Assembly (NCBI GenBank): GCA_035550295.1
Contig: DASZPJ010000028.1
Coordinates: 1 to 57,208, forward strand
DNA length: 57,208 bases
From: DASZPJ01 sp035550295
GTDB lineage: Bacteria; Patescibacteriota; Saccharimonadia; Saccharimonadales; UBA4665
Reading direction: 5' to 3'
Made by a program: the position numbers and the translations under genes. Below the pieces are notes generated by a model, which worked only from the letters and a program-made list of their open reading frames with translations, ran no database searches and was not told the DNA's origin. Positions 42,770-50,419 of the stretch are shown in pieces. Within the stretch, counting starts at the first letter, position 1; the number at the start of each line of letters is the position of its first letter.

Positions 42770-43060
42770 ATGCGACAGTGGTTTGTTTACATCCTGGCCA
42801 GTAAGCAAAACGGCACTCTATACATTGGAGTTACAAATGACCTGGCCAGACGAGGCGATGAACATAAGGCCAAAGAGGGCCGGAGCTTCACACAGAAATA
42901 CAGAGTAACCAAACTGGTTTATTACGAGAGCTTTGATTCACCTGACGAAGCTATTCGTCGTGAGAAAAACATGAAAGCCTGGAAGCGTTATTGGAAGTTG
43001 AAACGGATAAATCATATTAACCCTGATTGGCGAGACTTGTCCAAGAAACTGCTTGATTGA
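42770..43060 (+). CDS. GIY-YIG single-domain endonuclease
   Basis: A 96-residue protein comprising only a GIY-YIG nuclease domain. The GIY and YIG equivalents are VYILASKQNGTLYIGVTNDL (VYI at about 6-8, YIG about 18-20), with Arg27 and Glu near AIRREKNMKAWKR as further conserved catalytic positions. The family (UPF0213/YhbQ-like) is small and widespread in bacteria. The gene lies within a 401-bp segment bounded by the perfect 29-bp inverted repeats, and its TGA stop overlaps the right repeat by one base, which suggests a mobile or self-maintaining unit. Confidence 0.9.
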   Translation: MRQWFVYILASKQNGTLYIGVTNDLARRGDEHKAKEGRSFTQKYRVTKLVYYESFDSPDEAIRREKNMKAWKRYWKLKRINHINPDWRDLSKKLLD

Positions 43061-43088
43061 TTGGATCCCAGCCTGCGCTGGGATGACA
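43060..43088. repeat. Right 29-bp inverted repeat of GIY-YIG unit
   Basis: Perfect inverted copy of 42688-42716. It starts on the last base of the GIY-YIG stop codon and forms a hairpin that could also end transcription. Confidence 0.92.
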
Positions 43089-43099
43089 AGAAAATTTCC

Positions 43100-45751
43100 T
43101 TAAGCCGAGAAGCGTTTGATCTCGTCGTCGAGGCTGTTTAGCAGCGCTTCGGCGGCGGCTAATTGGTCGCGGGTTTGCTGGACGACAGCTTCCGGCGCGC
43201 CCTCGACGTAACTCTTGTTCTTCAAACGGGCTTCAAGTTGCTTTATGACCGATTTCTGGGCCGTTTGCTTGGTTTTTAGCTCTTTGACGTAGCTTTCGGC
43301 GGTTTTGTGGTCGATGTCCAGCCAGCAGCTGTATTTGGTGCCGGTCAGCCGGACGCCGTTGCCAAGCTTGGCGGCTTCGACGACGTCTTTGACCCGACTC
43401 AACTGTTTAATAACGCCGGTATTTTCGATCAAAAACGGCGCGTTGTGGCAGAACAGCGACGCGTCATTTACTTTCAGAGCGCGGGTTATGAAGCGAGCTT
43501 CGCTAACCACGGCCTGCAGTTCCGCGAAGTCACTTGCCTGCTTTCCATCGGCTTCGATGATTTGTGGCAGCTCACGGCTAGCGAGGATTGAATCATCTTC
43601 CCACTTCAGTGTTTGCCAAATTGTCTCAGTTAAGAACGGCGCGAACGGATGTGCAATCAATAGAACTTGCTCCAGCAAATACGCCAGCAGGGGCTTGTTC
43701 GGCTCGGCTTTACTGGCTTCGATATACCAGTCGGCCAAGTCGTCCCATACGAAGTGATAGAGCGTGTCGTAAGCTTCACTAAAGCGGAAATTATCCAGGT
43801 CCTTCCCTATTGATTCGTGCGATGTTCGTATTTTGTGCAGTATCCAGTGATCGGCGGCAGAGGAGGGTTTTACCTCTTCCCTGTCCGGCTGGTCACCAAC
43901 AATGTCTTCGATGTAGCGCGCGATGTTCCACAGTTTGTTGCAGAAGTTCCGGTTAGTAATAATTTTGGTCTTCCCTAGCCTTTGGTCATTGCCGGCTGAC
44001 ATGTTCTGAACCAGCGCCAAGCGCAATGAATCGGTGCCAAATTCCGGAATAACTTCCAATGGGTCGATGATGGTTTCCGGATCACTCTTGCTCATCTTTT
44101 TGCCGTGCTCGGTGCGCACTAGTCCATGCAAATAAACTTGCTTGAACGGAACTTGGCCGGTCATGTAGGTGGTGCTCAGAATCATCCGGGCGACCCAGAA
44201 AAACAGGATGTCCCAGCCGGTTTCCATGACGCTGGTTGGGTGGTAGGTTTGGAAGTCCAGGCTTTGCTGTAACAGATCATCAAAGCTCAAGTTCATGTCC
44301 GCTGCGAGCTTAGGATCAATCAACGTGCTCCATGTCCAAAGCGCTGAACTGAACCAAGTGTCCAATGTGTCAGGATCTTGCTGCCAGTCATGCAACCCTT
44401 CGCTCTCGTCAGTTGGCGGCTGGACGCCAACGTAGGTTTCCTGCCGGCCGTCAGTATCTTCGCGGTACCAAACCGGAATGCGGTGGCCCCACCAAATTTG
44501 CCGTGAAATGCACCAGTCGCGTAGGTTGTCGATCCAATGGAAGTAAATCTTTTCAAAGCGCTGCGGGATCAGCTCAATATCGCCGTCGTTAATGACGGCT
44601 TGCATGACTTCCTTCAGGCTGCGTTTCTGCCCTTTCCAATCAACAACCGGCTTGTTGACATCGACGAACCATTGCAAGCGAATTTGCGGCTCTATAACCC
44701 CTTTGCCACGGTCATTTAAGGCGATGTTGTGGACGTAATTCTCGTCGATGTTGACCAGCAGTCCCTTCCCTTCCAGCTTGGCAACGATTTGGTCGCGGGC
44801 TTCGGCAATCGGTAAGCCGGCAAACTCACCAGCAATCGGCAGCAATTTCCCGTGAAAATCTATGATCTGTTCCCTGTCCAGCCCATGCCGTTCGGCAATT
44901 TCGAAGTCGACCTGGCTGTGCCAAGGGGTAATCGTCATGGCGCCAGTTCCAAACTCCGGATCGGCTGCTTCGTCTTTGATCAGCGTGGCTTCAATTGGCC
45001 CGTTGATCCACTCAACAGTGAACTTTTGGCCGTGTTCGTACTGGCTGTAGCGCTCATCATCAGGGTGAACGACTACGTATTTGTCGCCGAACTTGGTTTC
45101 TGGCCGAGCCGTTCCGATCTCGAAAGGACCGTACTTAAACGTGTAGAATTTACCCTTCTCTTCTTTGTACACCACTTCGTCGTCAGACACGTTGGTTTCC
45201 AAATTCGGATCCCAGTTGACTATTCTATGACCCCTGTAAATCAAGCCGTCGTTGTACATCTTCACAAAGGTTTCATTGACGCAGCGATTGAGGGCGTCGT
45301 CCAGTGTGTAGCGGCTGCGAGTCCAGTCGACGCTGGCGCCCATGGCACGGACTTGCCCGTTGATTGTGTCGCGACTGTTGCCTACAAATTCCCGGGTACG
45401 TTCCAGAAAGGCGTCGCGACCGATGTCGTGCTTGGTTTTACCTTCGTCAGCCAATGCCTTTTCGATCAGCGCGTTCACTGGCAAGGCGGCGTGATCTGTT
45501 CCCGGCAGCCATAGTACGTCGTTTCCCTGTTGACGGGCGTGTCGGGCCAAGATGTCTTGCAGTGTCAAAAACAAAGCGTGGCCGACGTGCAGCGTACCGG
45601 TTTCATTCGGTGGTGGCATGCTGATGCTGAAGTGCTCCTTCTTACTTTCCGGGTGTGCCACAAAGACTTCGCTCTTTTCCCATAGAGCGTAGATGTCATC
45701 TTCGTACTGACTGGCCTCGTACACCTTCGGCAACTTCATGCCATCCATCAT
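43100..45751 (-). CDS. valS: Valyl-tRNA synthetase
   Basis: Class I aminoacyl-tRNA synthetase that charges tRNA-Val. The 883-residue length is normal for ValS. The HIGH-type motif is NETGTLHVGHAL at about 54-65 and the KMSKS motif is GKKMSKSDP at about 551-559. The editing domain lies between them. The C-terminal 70 residues form the coiled coil expected in ValS (from KELKTKQTAQKSVIKQLEAR). The ORF begins MMDGMKLPKVYEAS; any of the first Met codons could be the start. Confidence 0.96.
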   Translation of the reverse strand: MMDGMKLPKVYEASQYEDDIYALWEKSEVFVAHPESKKEHFSISMPPPNETGTLHVGHALFLTLQDILARHARQQGNDVLWLPGTDHAALPVNALIEKALADEGKTKHDIGRDAFLERTREFVGNSRDTINGQVRAMGASVDWTRSRYTLDDALNRCVNETFVKMYNDGLIYRGHRIVNWDPNLETNVSDDEVVYKEEKGKFYTFKYGPFEIGTARPETKFGDKYVVVHPDDERYSQYEHGQKFTVEWINGPIEATLIKDEAADPEFGTGAMTITPWHSQVDFEIAERHGLDREQIIDFHGKLLPIAGEFAGLPIAEARDQIVAKLEGKGLLVNIDENYVHNIALNDRGKGVIEPQIRLQWFVDVNKPVVDWKGQKRSLKEVMQAVINDGDIELIPQRFEKIYFHWIDNLRDWCISRQIWWGHRIPVWYREDTDGRQETYVGVQPPTDESEGLHDWQQDPDTLDTWFSSALWTWSTLIDPKLAADMNLSFDDLLQQSLDFQTYHPTSVMETGWDILFFWVARMILSTTYMTGQVPFKQVYLHGLVRTEHGKKMSKSDPETIIDPLEVIPEFGTDSLRLALVQNMSAGNDQRLGKTKIITNRNFCNKLWNIARYIEDIVGDQPDREEVKPSSAADHWILHKIRTSHESIGKDLDNFRFSEAYDTLYHFVWDDLADWYIEASKAEPNKPLLAYLLEQVLLIAHPFAPFLTETIWQTLKWEDDSILASRELPQIIEADGKQASDFAELQAVVSEARFITRALKVNDASLFCHNAPFLIENTGVIKQLSRVKDVVEAAKLGNGVRLTGTKYSCWLDIDHKTAESYVKELKTKQTAQKSVIKQLEARLKNKSYVEGAPEAVVQQTRDQLAAAEALLNSLDDEIKRFSA

Positions 45752-45793
45752 ACCACCTCTGTTATAAAACTAAAACAAACCAGCTATATACAC

Positions 45794-45822
45794 TAGCTTT
45801 ATAGAAGCTATTATGCTATAAT
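45794..45822 (+). promoter_or_regulatory. Promoter with dyad, gene at 45852
   Basis: An extended -10 (ATGCTATAAT, core 45817-45822) is preceded by a dyad TAGCTT-TATAG-AAGCTA (45794-45810) across the -35 region. The dyad may be an operator or replace a standard -35 box. Confidence 0.5.
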
Positions 45823-45851
45823 ATGTATATATTAGGTTCAGAGAGTAAATA

Positions 45852-46733
45852 GTGGCAGCCGAAACCGCATCATTACCCGCAGATCAGCGGGCGCATCATC
45901 TTAGTAGTCTAAGCCCGGAATTTACCGGTGCTTTTGTTGATTTGGTGGGCTCGATTGATCCGGATCAGCTTAACTACGGTCAAGTCGTTGATAGGGGCAT
46001 GAGCAAACAAACCGGAAAGGGCGGTCTGGGCAATCTATATTACGGTGGCTTGTTAGTCTGGCAAACAGTCAGAGAGCAACTGCAATTTGTCGATCCCGCG
46101 GCATATTTTAGCCAAGACCAGCAGGATTTAATTGATCATTACTGTTTCCGGAATTCCGTTATGCCAACCGTTGACGCCTTTGTGCAGTCGGCGTTAGTTT
46201 CGCCGGTAACTTTTGCCAGCTGGTACAGCGATGCTTTAGGTATTGGTGCCGGCGAAGACCGCTGGGAGCGTTATTCGCAGATGACGAGTGAGCAAGTTCA
46301 GTCGATTCTGAAGACTGGTTGGATGGCCAGAATGTTGCGCGAGGGCAGCAAAACCAGCACCGGATTTTACCGGAACAGCACGGGAATAGATTTGGGTTTT
46401 AGGTCGCATGTGCAGAGGTCGGTGACAAAGCCATTGACTCTTTTTCAAGATGAAAACCCGGACGCAGACGCAATAGAAATAGAAGTCGAGCAGGATTTCA
46501 CGAAACTACCGCCAGCTCATCTCTCGGATTCTTTCAAAAAGTTTCTGGCCAAACGCATGCGCCAGCACAATAAACGAGCGCGTCAACCTGACTTTGTGCC
46601 GAAACAGGCGCACGAAGGCACCAGCCGGGGTTGTCCGGTTGCTCACGATGGTAAATCTGAAGTTGATCCGTACGCTGCGTCCTGCAATGTCCTCAGCCAG
46701 GTGGTTGGCCGTTTGGCTGAACTGCGGGATTAA
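45852..46733 (+). CDS. Uncharacterised protein (293 residues)
   Basis: No domain or known family is recognised. The protein starts at GTG and looks soluble, with Tyr/Trp-rich helical segments (for example KGGLGNLYYGGLLVWQTVRE) and a C-terminal part with GCPVAHDGKSEVD, which gives one Cys and one His close together. It ends with TAA immediately before the tsaD stop on the other strand (convergent, no gap). The extended -10 promoter is strong. A homology or structure search would be needed to assign a role. Confidence 0.6.
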   Translation: MAAETASLPADQRAHHLSSLSPEFTGAFVDLVGSIDPDQLNYGQVVDRGMSKQTGKGGLGNLYYGGLLVWQTVREQLQFVDPAAYFSQDQQDLIDHYCFRNSVMPTVDAFVQSALVSPVTFASWYSDALGIGAGEDRWERYSQMTSEQVQSILKTGWMARMLREGSKTSTGFYRNSTGIDLGFRSHVQRSVTKPLTLFQDENPDADAIEIEVEQDFTKLPPAHLSDSFKKFLAKRMRQHNKRARQPDFVPKQAHEGTSRGCPVAHDGKSEVDPYAASCNVLSQVVGRLAELRD

Positions 46734-47951
46734 CTACATACTCAAGTTCGGAGCGATCTCCAGCGAGTACGGATCAGCTGCAGGTTGATCTAGTTTCATT
46801 TTGAAGCAGGCGAGGGTGGCGACCATGGCGGCGTTGTCGGTGCAGAGTTTTAGGTCAGGATAGAAAAGTTCTAGGTTCTGGGTTCTAGGTTCTGAGAGAG
46901 CGGCAGACAGTTGGTCGCGGAGTTCTTGGTTGGCGGCGGTGCCGCCGGCGATGACGATGGATTTGGGCGCGAATTCTTCTACGGCTAATTTGGCTTTATC
47001 AACGATGGTTTCAACGGCTGTGCGTTGGAAACTAGCCGCAATGTCGGCTTTCTGGGCCTCAGACAGGCGTTCTGACAGCTTGAAGGAAGGGAAACTGTAG
47101 TCTTCTCCGATTGCTGCTTGTGCTTGGCGTAAAACGGCTGTTTTGAGACCAGAGAATGAAAAGTCGTAGCTGGTAGGCCGTAGGCCGTAGGCCGGAAATT
47201 GTTCTCTGAAAGCTTCTAGACTGGGGTTTACACCGGTCATCTTGGCTTTGGGGAATTTGTATCTGTTAGGATCGCCTTTTTCGGCCAGTTCGGCCACTGA
47301 CGGGCCGCCAGGGTAGGGCAGGCCGAGGATTTTGGCGACTTTGTCGAAGGCTTCGCCGATGGCATCGTCGTGGGTTTGGCCTAAGAGTTGATAATCGAAA
47401 TGGTCTTTGAAAAGGACCAGCTGGCTGTGGCCGCCGGAAACCAAGATCGCCAGCATGGGGAACTCGGGCTGTTTGGCAGGGAAGACGTACTGTGCCTTGT
47501 CATCTCGAGCTTGTCGAGAGATCCCGTTTGCTGTCACGCGGGGTCCTTCGACTTCACTTGCGTTCCGCTCAGGATGACACTCCTCGGTGAGGAAGTTGGC
47601 GTAAATGTGAGCTTCGACGTGATTGATGGCGTAGAGCGGTTTGCCCAAAGTCGCGGCTAAAGTGCGGGCCGTCATCACACCGATCAAAAGTGATCCACCC
47701 AAACCGGCACCGTAAGTGACGGCAATCGCGTCAATGTCGTCCCGAGTACAATCAGCCTCTTCGAGCGCTTCTTTGATGACCGGAAGGATGACTTCGATGT
47801 GGCTGCGCGCGGCAATCTCCGGCACGACGCCGCCGTACTGGACATGCAGATCAGCGCTGCTTGCCACTACATTACTGAGCAGCTTGTAGCCGTCTTCGAC
47901 GACGGCTGCCGCGGTTTCGTCACAGCTTGTTTCGATCCCTAAAATTTTCAT
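46734..47951 (-). CDS. tsaD: tRNA threonylcarbamoyladenosine synthase TsaD with in-frame repeat insertions
   Basis: Catalytic subunit for the t6A modification of ANN-decoding tRNAs. The start ATG 47951 gives the conserved N-terminus MKILGIETSCDETAAAVVED; a TTG start at 47960 is less likely. The product has 405 residues against about 340 for the family. Metal-binding His111 and His115 are in NHVEAHIYANF, and VSGGHSQL and DFSFSGLKT are intact. The excess is due to insertions: about 29 residues (125-153) encoded by a dispersed palindromic element, a run of CGGCCTA repeats before DFSFSG, and a CTAGAACC repeat (SEPRTQNLELF) near the C-terminus. These fall between conserved blocks, so the enzyme may still work. 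Confidence 0.93.
   Translation of the reverse strand: MKILGIETSCDETAAAVVEDGYKLLSNVVASSADLHVQYGGVVPEIAARSHIEVILPVIKEALEEADCTRDDIDAIAVTYGAGLGGSLLIGVMTARTLAATLGKPLYAINHVEAHIYANFLTEECHPERNASEVEGPRVTANGISRQARDDKAQYVFPAKQPEFPMLAILVSGGHSQLVLFKDHFDYQLLGQTHDDAIGEAFDKVAKILGLPYPGGPSVAELAEKGDPNRYKFPKAKMTGVNPSLEAFREQFPAYGLRPTSYDFSFSGLKTAVLRQAQAAIGEDYSFPSFKLSERLSEAQKADIAASFQRTAVETIVDKAKLAVEEFAPKSIVIAGGTAANQELRDQLSAALSEPRTQNLELFYPDLKLCTDNAAMVATLACFKMKLDQPAADPYSLEIAPNLSM
46869..46895. repeat. CTAGAACC-type tandem repeat inside tsaD
   Basis: Imperfect 7-8 bp repeats (TTCTAGG/TTCTGGG on plus) encode EPRTQNLEL. It resembles the repeat at 22731-22758. Confidence 0.7.
47174..47194. repeat. 7-bp tandem repeat (TAGGCCG) x3 inside tsaD
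   Basis: Three perfect copies in a row. As 21 bp they keep the frame and encode part of PAYGLRPTS in TsaD. Confidence 0.85.
47498..47579. repeat. Dispersed palindromic element, copy 3, within tsaD
   Basis: An 82-bp element with TGTCAT...ATGACA ends and the shared CTCGAGCTTGTCGAGAGATC block (reverse orientation relative to copies 1 and 2). It lies fully inside the tsaD reading frame without a stop. Confidence 0.85.
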
Positions 47952-47959
47952 CAGTTTCA

Positions 47960-47967
47960 AGTATACT
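47960..47967. promoter_or_regulatory. Shared palindromic -10 for tsaD and murE
   Basis: The palindrome AGTATACT gives TATACT on each strand. It is seven bases from the murE ATG (47975) and eight from the tsaD ATG (47951). The two genes would be transcribed divergently from one box. Confidence 0.65.
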
Positions 47968-47974
47968 CAAAGAT

Positions 47975-49315
47975 ATGCACCCTCGGAAAATTGTCAAAAA
48001 GCTGATTCCACGAAAATTGTTCGCCGCTGTCGAGCCTTACGGTCACCTGGCTGAAGCTTTTCTTTACAATTGCAAAGCCGGTTTCCCGGGTCGCGGCCTG
48101 AAAGTGATCGGTGTCACAGGCACCAACGGCAAGACCACGACGACATTTATGATCCACAAAATGCTCAACGAAGCTGGCATCAAAACCGGCATTATCAGCA
48201 CTGTCGGCTGGGGCGCCGGTCCGGAAATCACGCCGCAAGTCCAGCACTATACTTCTGTTCCGGTACCGGTGTTGATGAGACGTTTGAAGAAAATGAAGCA
48301 AGAAAAAGTCGAATGGCTGGTGCTGGAAACGACTAGCCACGCGCTGGCGCAGCACCGCGTGTTCGGCGTGCCGTACCAAGTTGCCGTGTTCACCAACCTG
48401 ACGCACGAACACTTGGCCTATCACCGAACTTTTGAACGCTACCGAACGGCCAAAGTCCGCCTGTTCAAAATCGCTAACCGGCATGGTTTACGGACTGGAA
48501 TCATCAACTTGGATGATCCAAACGCAAGTTATTTTGCTGAAGCGATTCGGAATCGAGTGTTTTACAGCGTCCATATCCCAGACGAATCAAAGGCCAATGG
48601 TATGTTGCTCGACCCTATCGGGCCAGCACAATGTGCTTGGGCTAGCAAAATCGATTTAAAACCTAGCGGCGTCAGCTATACCGCAACGTTTGGCGAAGAC
48701 AAGTATCATATCAAGACGCAAGTTCCTGGCAGCTTCAACGTCGACAACTCATTGGCCGCGTTGTGCGTTGGGCGCGTGCTTGGACTCACTCCAGAACAGA
48801 TAGAGAAGGGAATTGCCGCGCTGCCGAGCGTTGAAGGCCGGATGACCCGCATCGACGAAGGCCAGGATTTTGACGCCATAGTCGATTACGCTCACTCGCC
48901 GGATAGTTTTGAGAAGTTATTTAAAGACCTCAAGCCAGTTGTGAAAGGCAAGCTGATTGTCGTCTTCGGTTCACAAGGCGGTGGAGACACCGAAAAGCGG
49001 CCCATCCAGGGCGAATTAGCAGGCAAATATGCCGATGAAGTAGTACTGACAGAAGAAGATGACCGCGAGGAAGATCCGCAGCAAATTATCGACGAAATTG
49101 CCGCTGGCGTGCAAAAATCAGGAAAAACGATAGGCAGAGACCTGTTTGTGGTACACGATCGGCCAGAAGCGATCGCTTTTGCGCTAAAACGTGCGAAAAA
49201 GAATGATACTGTGCTGTTTCTGGGCAAAGGCCACGAAAAAACCATCGAACGCGCCGACGGCGAACATCCGTGGGACGAAATCGCCACAGCCCGAAAAACC
49301 TTGAAAAACCTCTAG
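47975..49315 (+). CDS. murE: UDP-N-acetylmuramyl-tripeptide synthetase (MurE-like Mur ligase)
   Basis: Adds the third residue to the peptidoglycan stem peptide. The product from ATG 47975 has 446 residues; the frame extends to 47927 but the promoter box lies inside that extension. The ATP-binding GVTGTNGKTTTTFM lies at about 45-58, TTSHALAQHRV is the MurE-type substrate loop, and DYAHSPDS is the C-terminal domain start. The usual DNPR/DNPA amino-acid selecting motif is replaced by EDDREEDP, so the choice of diaminopimelate, lysine or another residue is uncertain. The N-terminal uridine-binding domain is shorter than usual. Confidence 0.88.
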   Translation: MHPRKIVKKLIPRKLFAAVEPYGHLAEAFLYNCKAGFPGRGLKVIGVTGTNGKTTTTFMIHKMLNEAGIKTGIISTVGWGAGPEITPQVQHYTSVPVPVLMRRLKKMKQEKVEWLVLETTSHALAQHRVFGVPYQVAVFTNLTHEHLAYHRTFERYRTAKVRLFKIANRHGLRTGIINLDDPNASYFAEAIRNRVFYSVHIPDESKANGMLLDPIGPAQCAWASKIDLKPSGVSYTATFGEDKYHIKTQVPGSFNVDNSLAALCVGRVLGLTPEQIEKGIAALPSVEGRMTRIDEGQDFDAIVDYAHSPDSFEKLFKDLKPVVKGKLIVVFGSQGGGDTEKRPIQGELAGKYADEVVLTEEDDREEDPQQIIDEIAAGVQKSGKTIGRDLFVVHDRPEAIAFALKRAKKNDTVLFLGKGHEKTIERADGEHPWDEIATARKTLKNL

Positions 49316-49322
49316 CTCTCAC

Positions 49323-49383
49323 TGTCATTCTGAGCGAAGTCGAAGAATCTCGTACGAGATCTCTCGACAGGCTCGAGATGACA
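49323..49383. repeat. Dispersed palindromic element, copy 4 (short)
   Basis: A 61-bp version with TGTCAT...ATGACA ends and the GATCTCTCGACAGGCTCGAG block, lying between murE and the convergent arginase-like gene. Confidence 0.8.
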
Positions 49384-49385
49384 AT

Positions 49386-50324
49386 TCAGCCGATGCGGTG
49401 CTCTTCCAAATAGCCGGTGTACCAGCTGTAGTTGTGTCCTAGGAAAGTTGTGATTAGCTCAATTCCCAGCTCGGCGGTTTTGCGCTGCTCGTCCTGTAGC
49501 GGGCTGTACTCCACGATGTCCAAGCCCACGACGTTGGCTTTTTGACCGATGTATTCGGCCAAAACGGCGATTTCGCGGTAACTCAAGCCTTTGTTGTTGG
49601 GCATGCCAGCGCCTGGCGCGTACAGTCGGTCAATTACGTCCAAGTCGACGCTGACCCAAAGGTTCGGCACACGGGCGGCTAGGGCGTCAATTTTGGCAAA
49701 AGCCGCCGCCAAACCCTGGCTTAGCAGGTCAAAAAGCGTGAACATGTGAATATGCTCGCGCTCGATAAATTCCAGCTCGGCTTTATCAAAATTGCTGGCG
49801 CCAATGTGCAGCAAATTTTCTTTGCGGACTTTAATATCCTGGCCGTGAAGTTGGGAAAGTGCCGGATTGCCAAAGCCCATCAGGGCCGCGACCTGCATGC
49901 CGTGGATGTTGCCGGTCAGGGTGGTTTTGTCGGTGTTCATATCACCGTGGGCATCGAAGTAAATCAGGCCCAATTCGCCGTTTAGTGCTACCGACGCGCC
50001 GGACACGGCGCCCAGGCAAATTGAACTGTCGCCGCCCAAAACTATGGTCCGGTGGTTGGCCTTAATGGCGGCCTCAACTTTGGTGGCGACTTCTTCATTG
50101 ACGCGCACGACTTCTTCCAAGTAACGCAAGCGTGGGTCACCAACCGTGAGTTCGTGGTGGTCACGAACTTTGATATTGCCGGCGTCGTTGACTTCAAAAC
50201 CAACCGAAGCTAGCTTTTCGACGATCATCTGGTGCCGGAAAGCGTCCGGGCCAATGCTGACGCCCAGGTTTTCAGCACCCAGGTCGATTGGCACGCCAAA
50301 CAGCGTGATTTGCTCGGTATCCAT
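49386..50324 (-). CDS. Arginase/agmatinase-family ureohydrolase with altered metal site
   Basis: A 312-residue protein of the ureohydrolase fold, closest in form to arginase (arginine to ornithine and urea). Motifs are FDAHGDMNT at about 123-131, SVDLDVIDRLYAPGAG at about 225-240, and HGMQVAALMG, all typical. However, the first motif reads GGDSS (97-101) where GGDHS is expected, so the His that binds one manganese is Ser100. Asp124, His126, Asp128, Asp227 and Asp229 are kept. Activity, metal content and substrate may therefore differ. It stands alone, without ornithine pathway genes nearby. Confidence 0.85.
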   Translation of the reverse strand: MDTEQITLFGVPIDLGAENLGVSIGPDAFRHQMIVEKLASVGFEVNDAGNIKVRDHHELTVGDPRLRYLEEVVRVNEEVATKVEAAIKANHRTIVLGGDSSICLGAVSGASVALNGELGLIYFDAHGDMNTDKTTLTGNIHGMQVAALMGFGNPALSQLHGQDIKVRKENLLHIGASNFDKAELEFIEREHIHMFTLFDLLSQGLAAAFAKIDALAARVPNLWVSVDLDVIDRLYAPGAGMPNNKGLSYREIAVLAEYIGQKANVVGLDIVEYSPLQDEQRKTAELGIELITTFLGHNYSWYTGYLEEHRIG

Positions 50325-50405
50325 TTATAAAAATTGTATCACGCCGCTTATGCTTGTTTTTCTAGTCCGCACCACTTTCTACTGTACAAATATCTATATA
50401 CATGG

Positions 50406-50411
50406 TATAGT
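50406..50411 (+). promoter_or_regulatory. -10 box (TATAGT) of gene at 50420
   Basis: TATAGT ends eight bases before the ATG. No ribosome-binding site is seen. Confidence 0.4.
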
Positions 50412-50419
50412 TACTATCA

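Noticed and set aside
44852..45514. 220-residue plus-strand frame inside valS
   Set aside because: Antisense shadow of the valS coding sequence; no start signals.
47927..47974. Extended start for murE
   Set aside because: It runs across the tsaD start and the shared -10 box; ATG 47975 fits the promoter.
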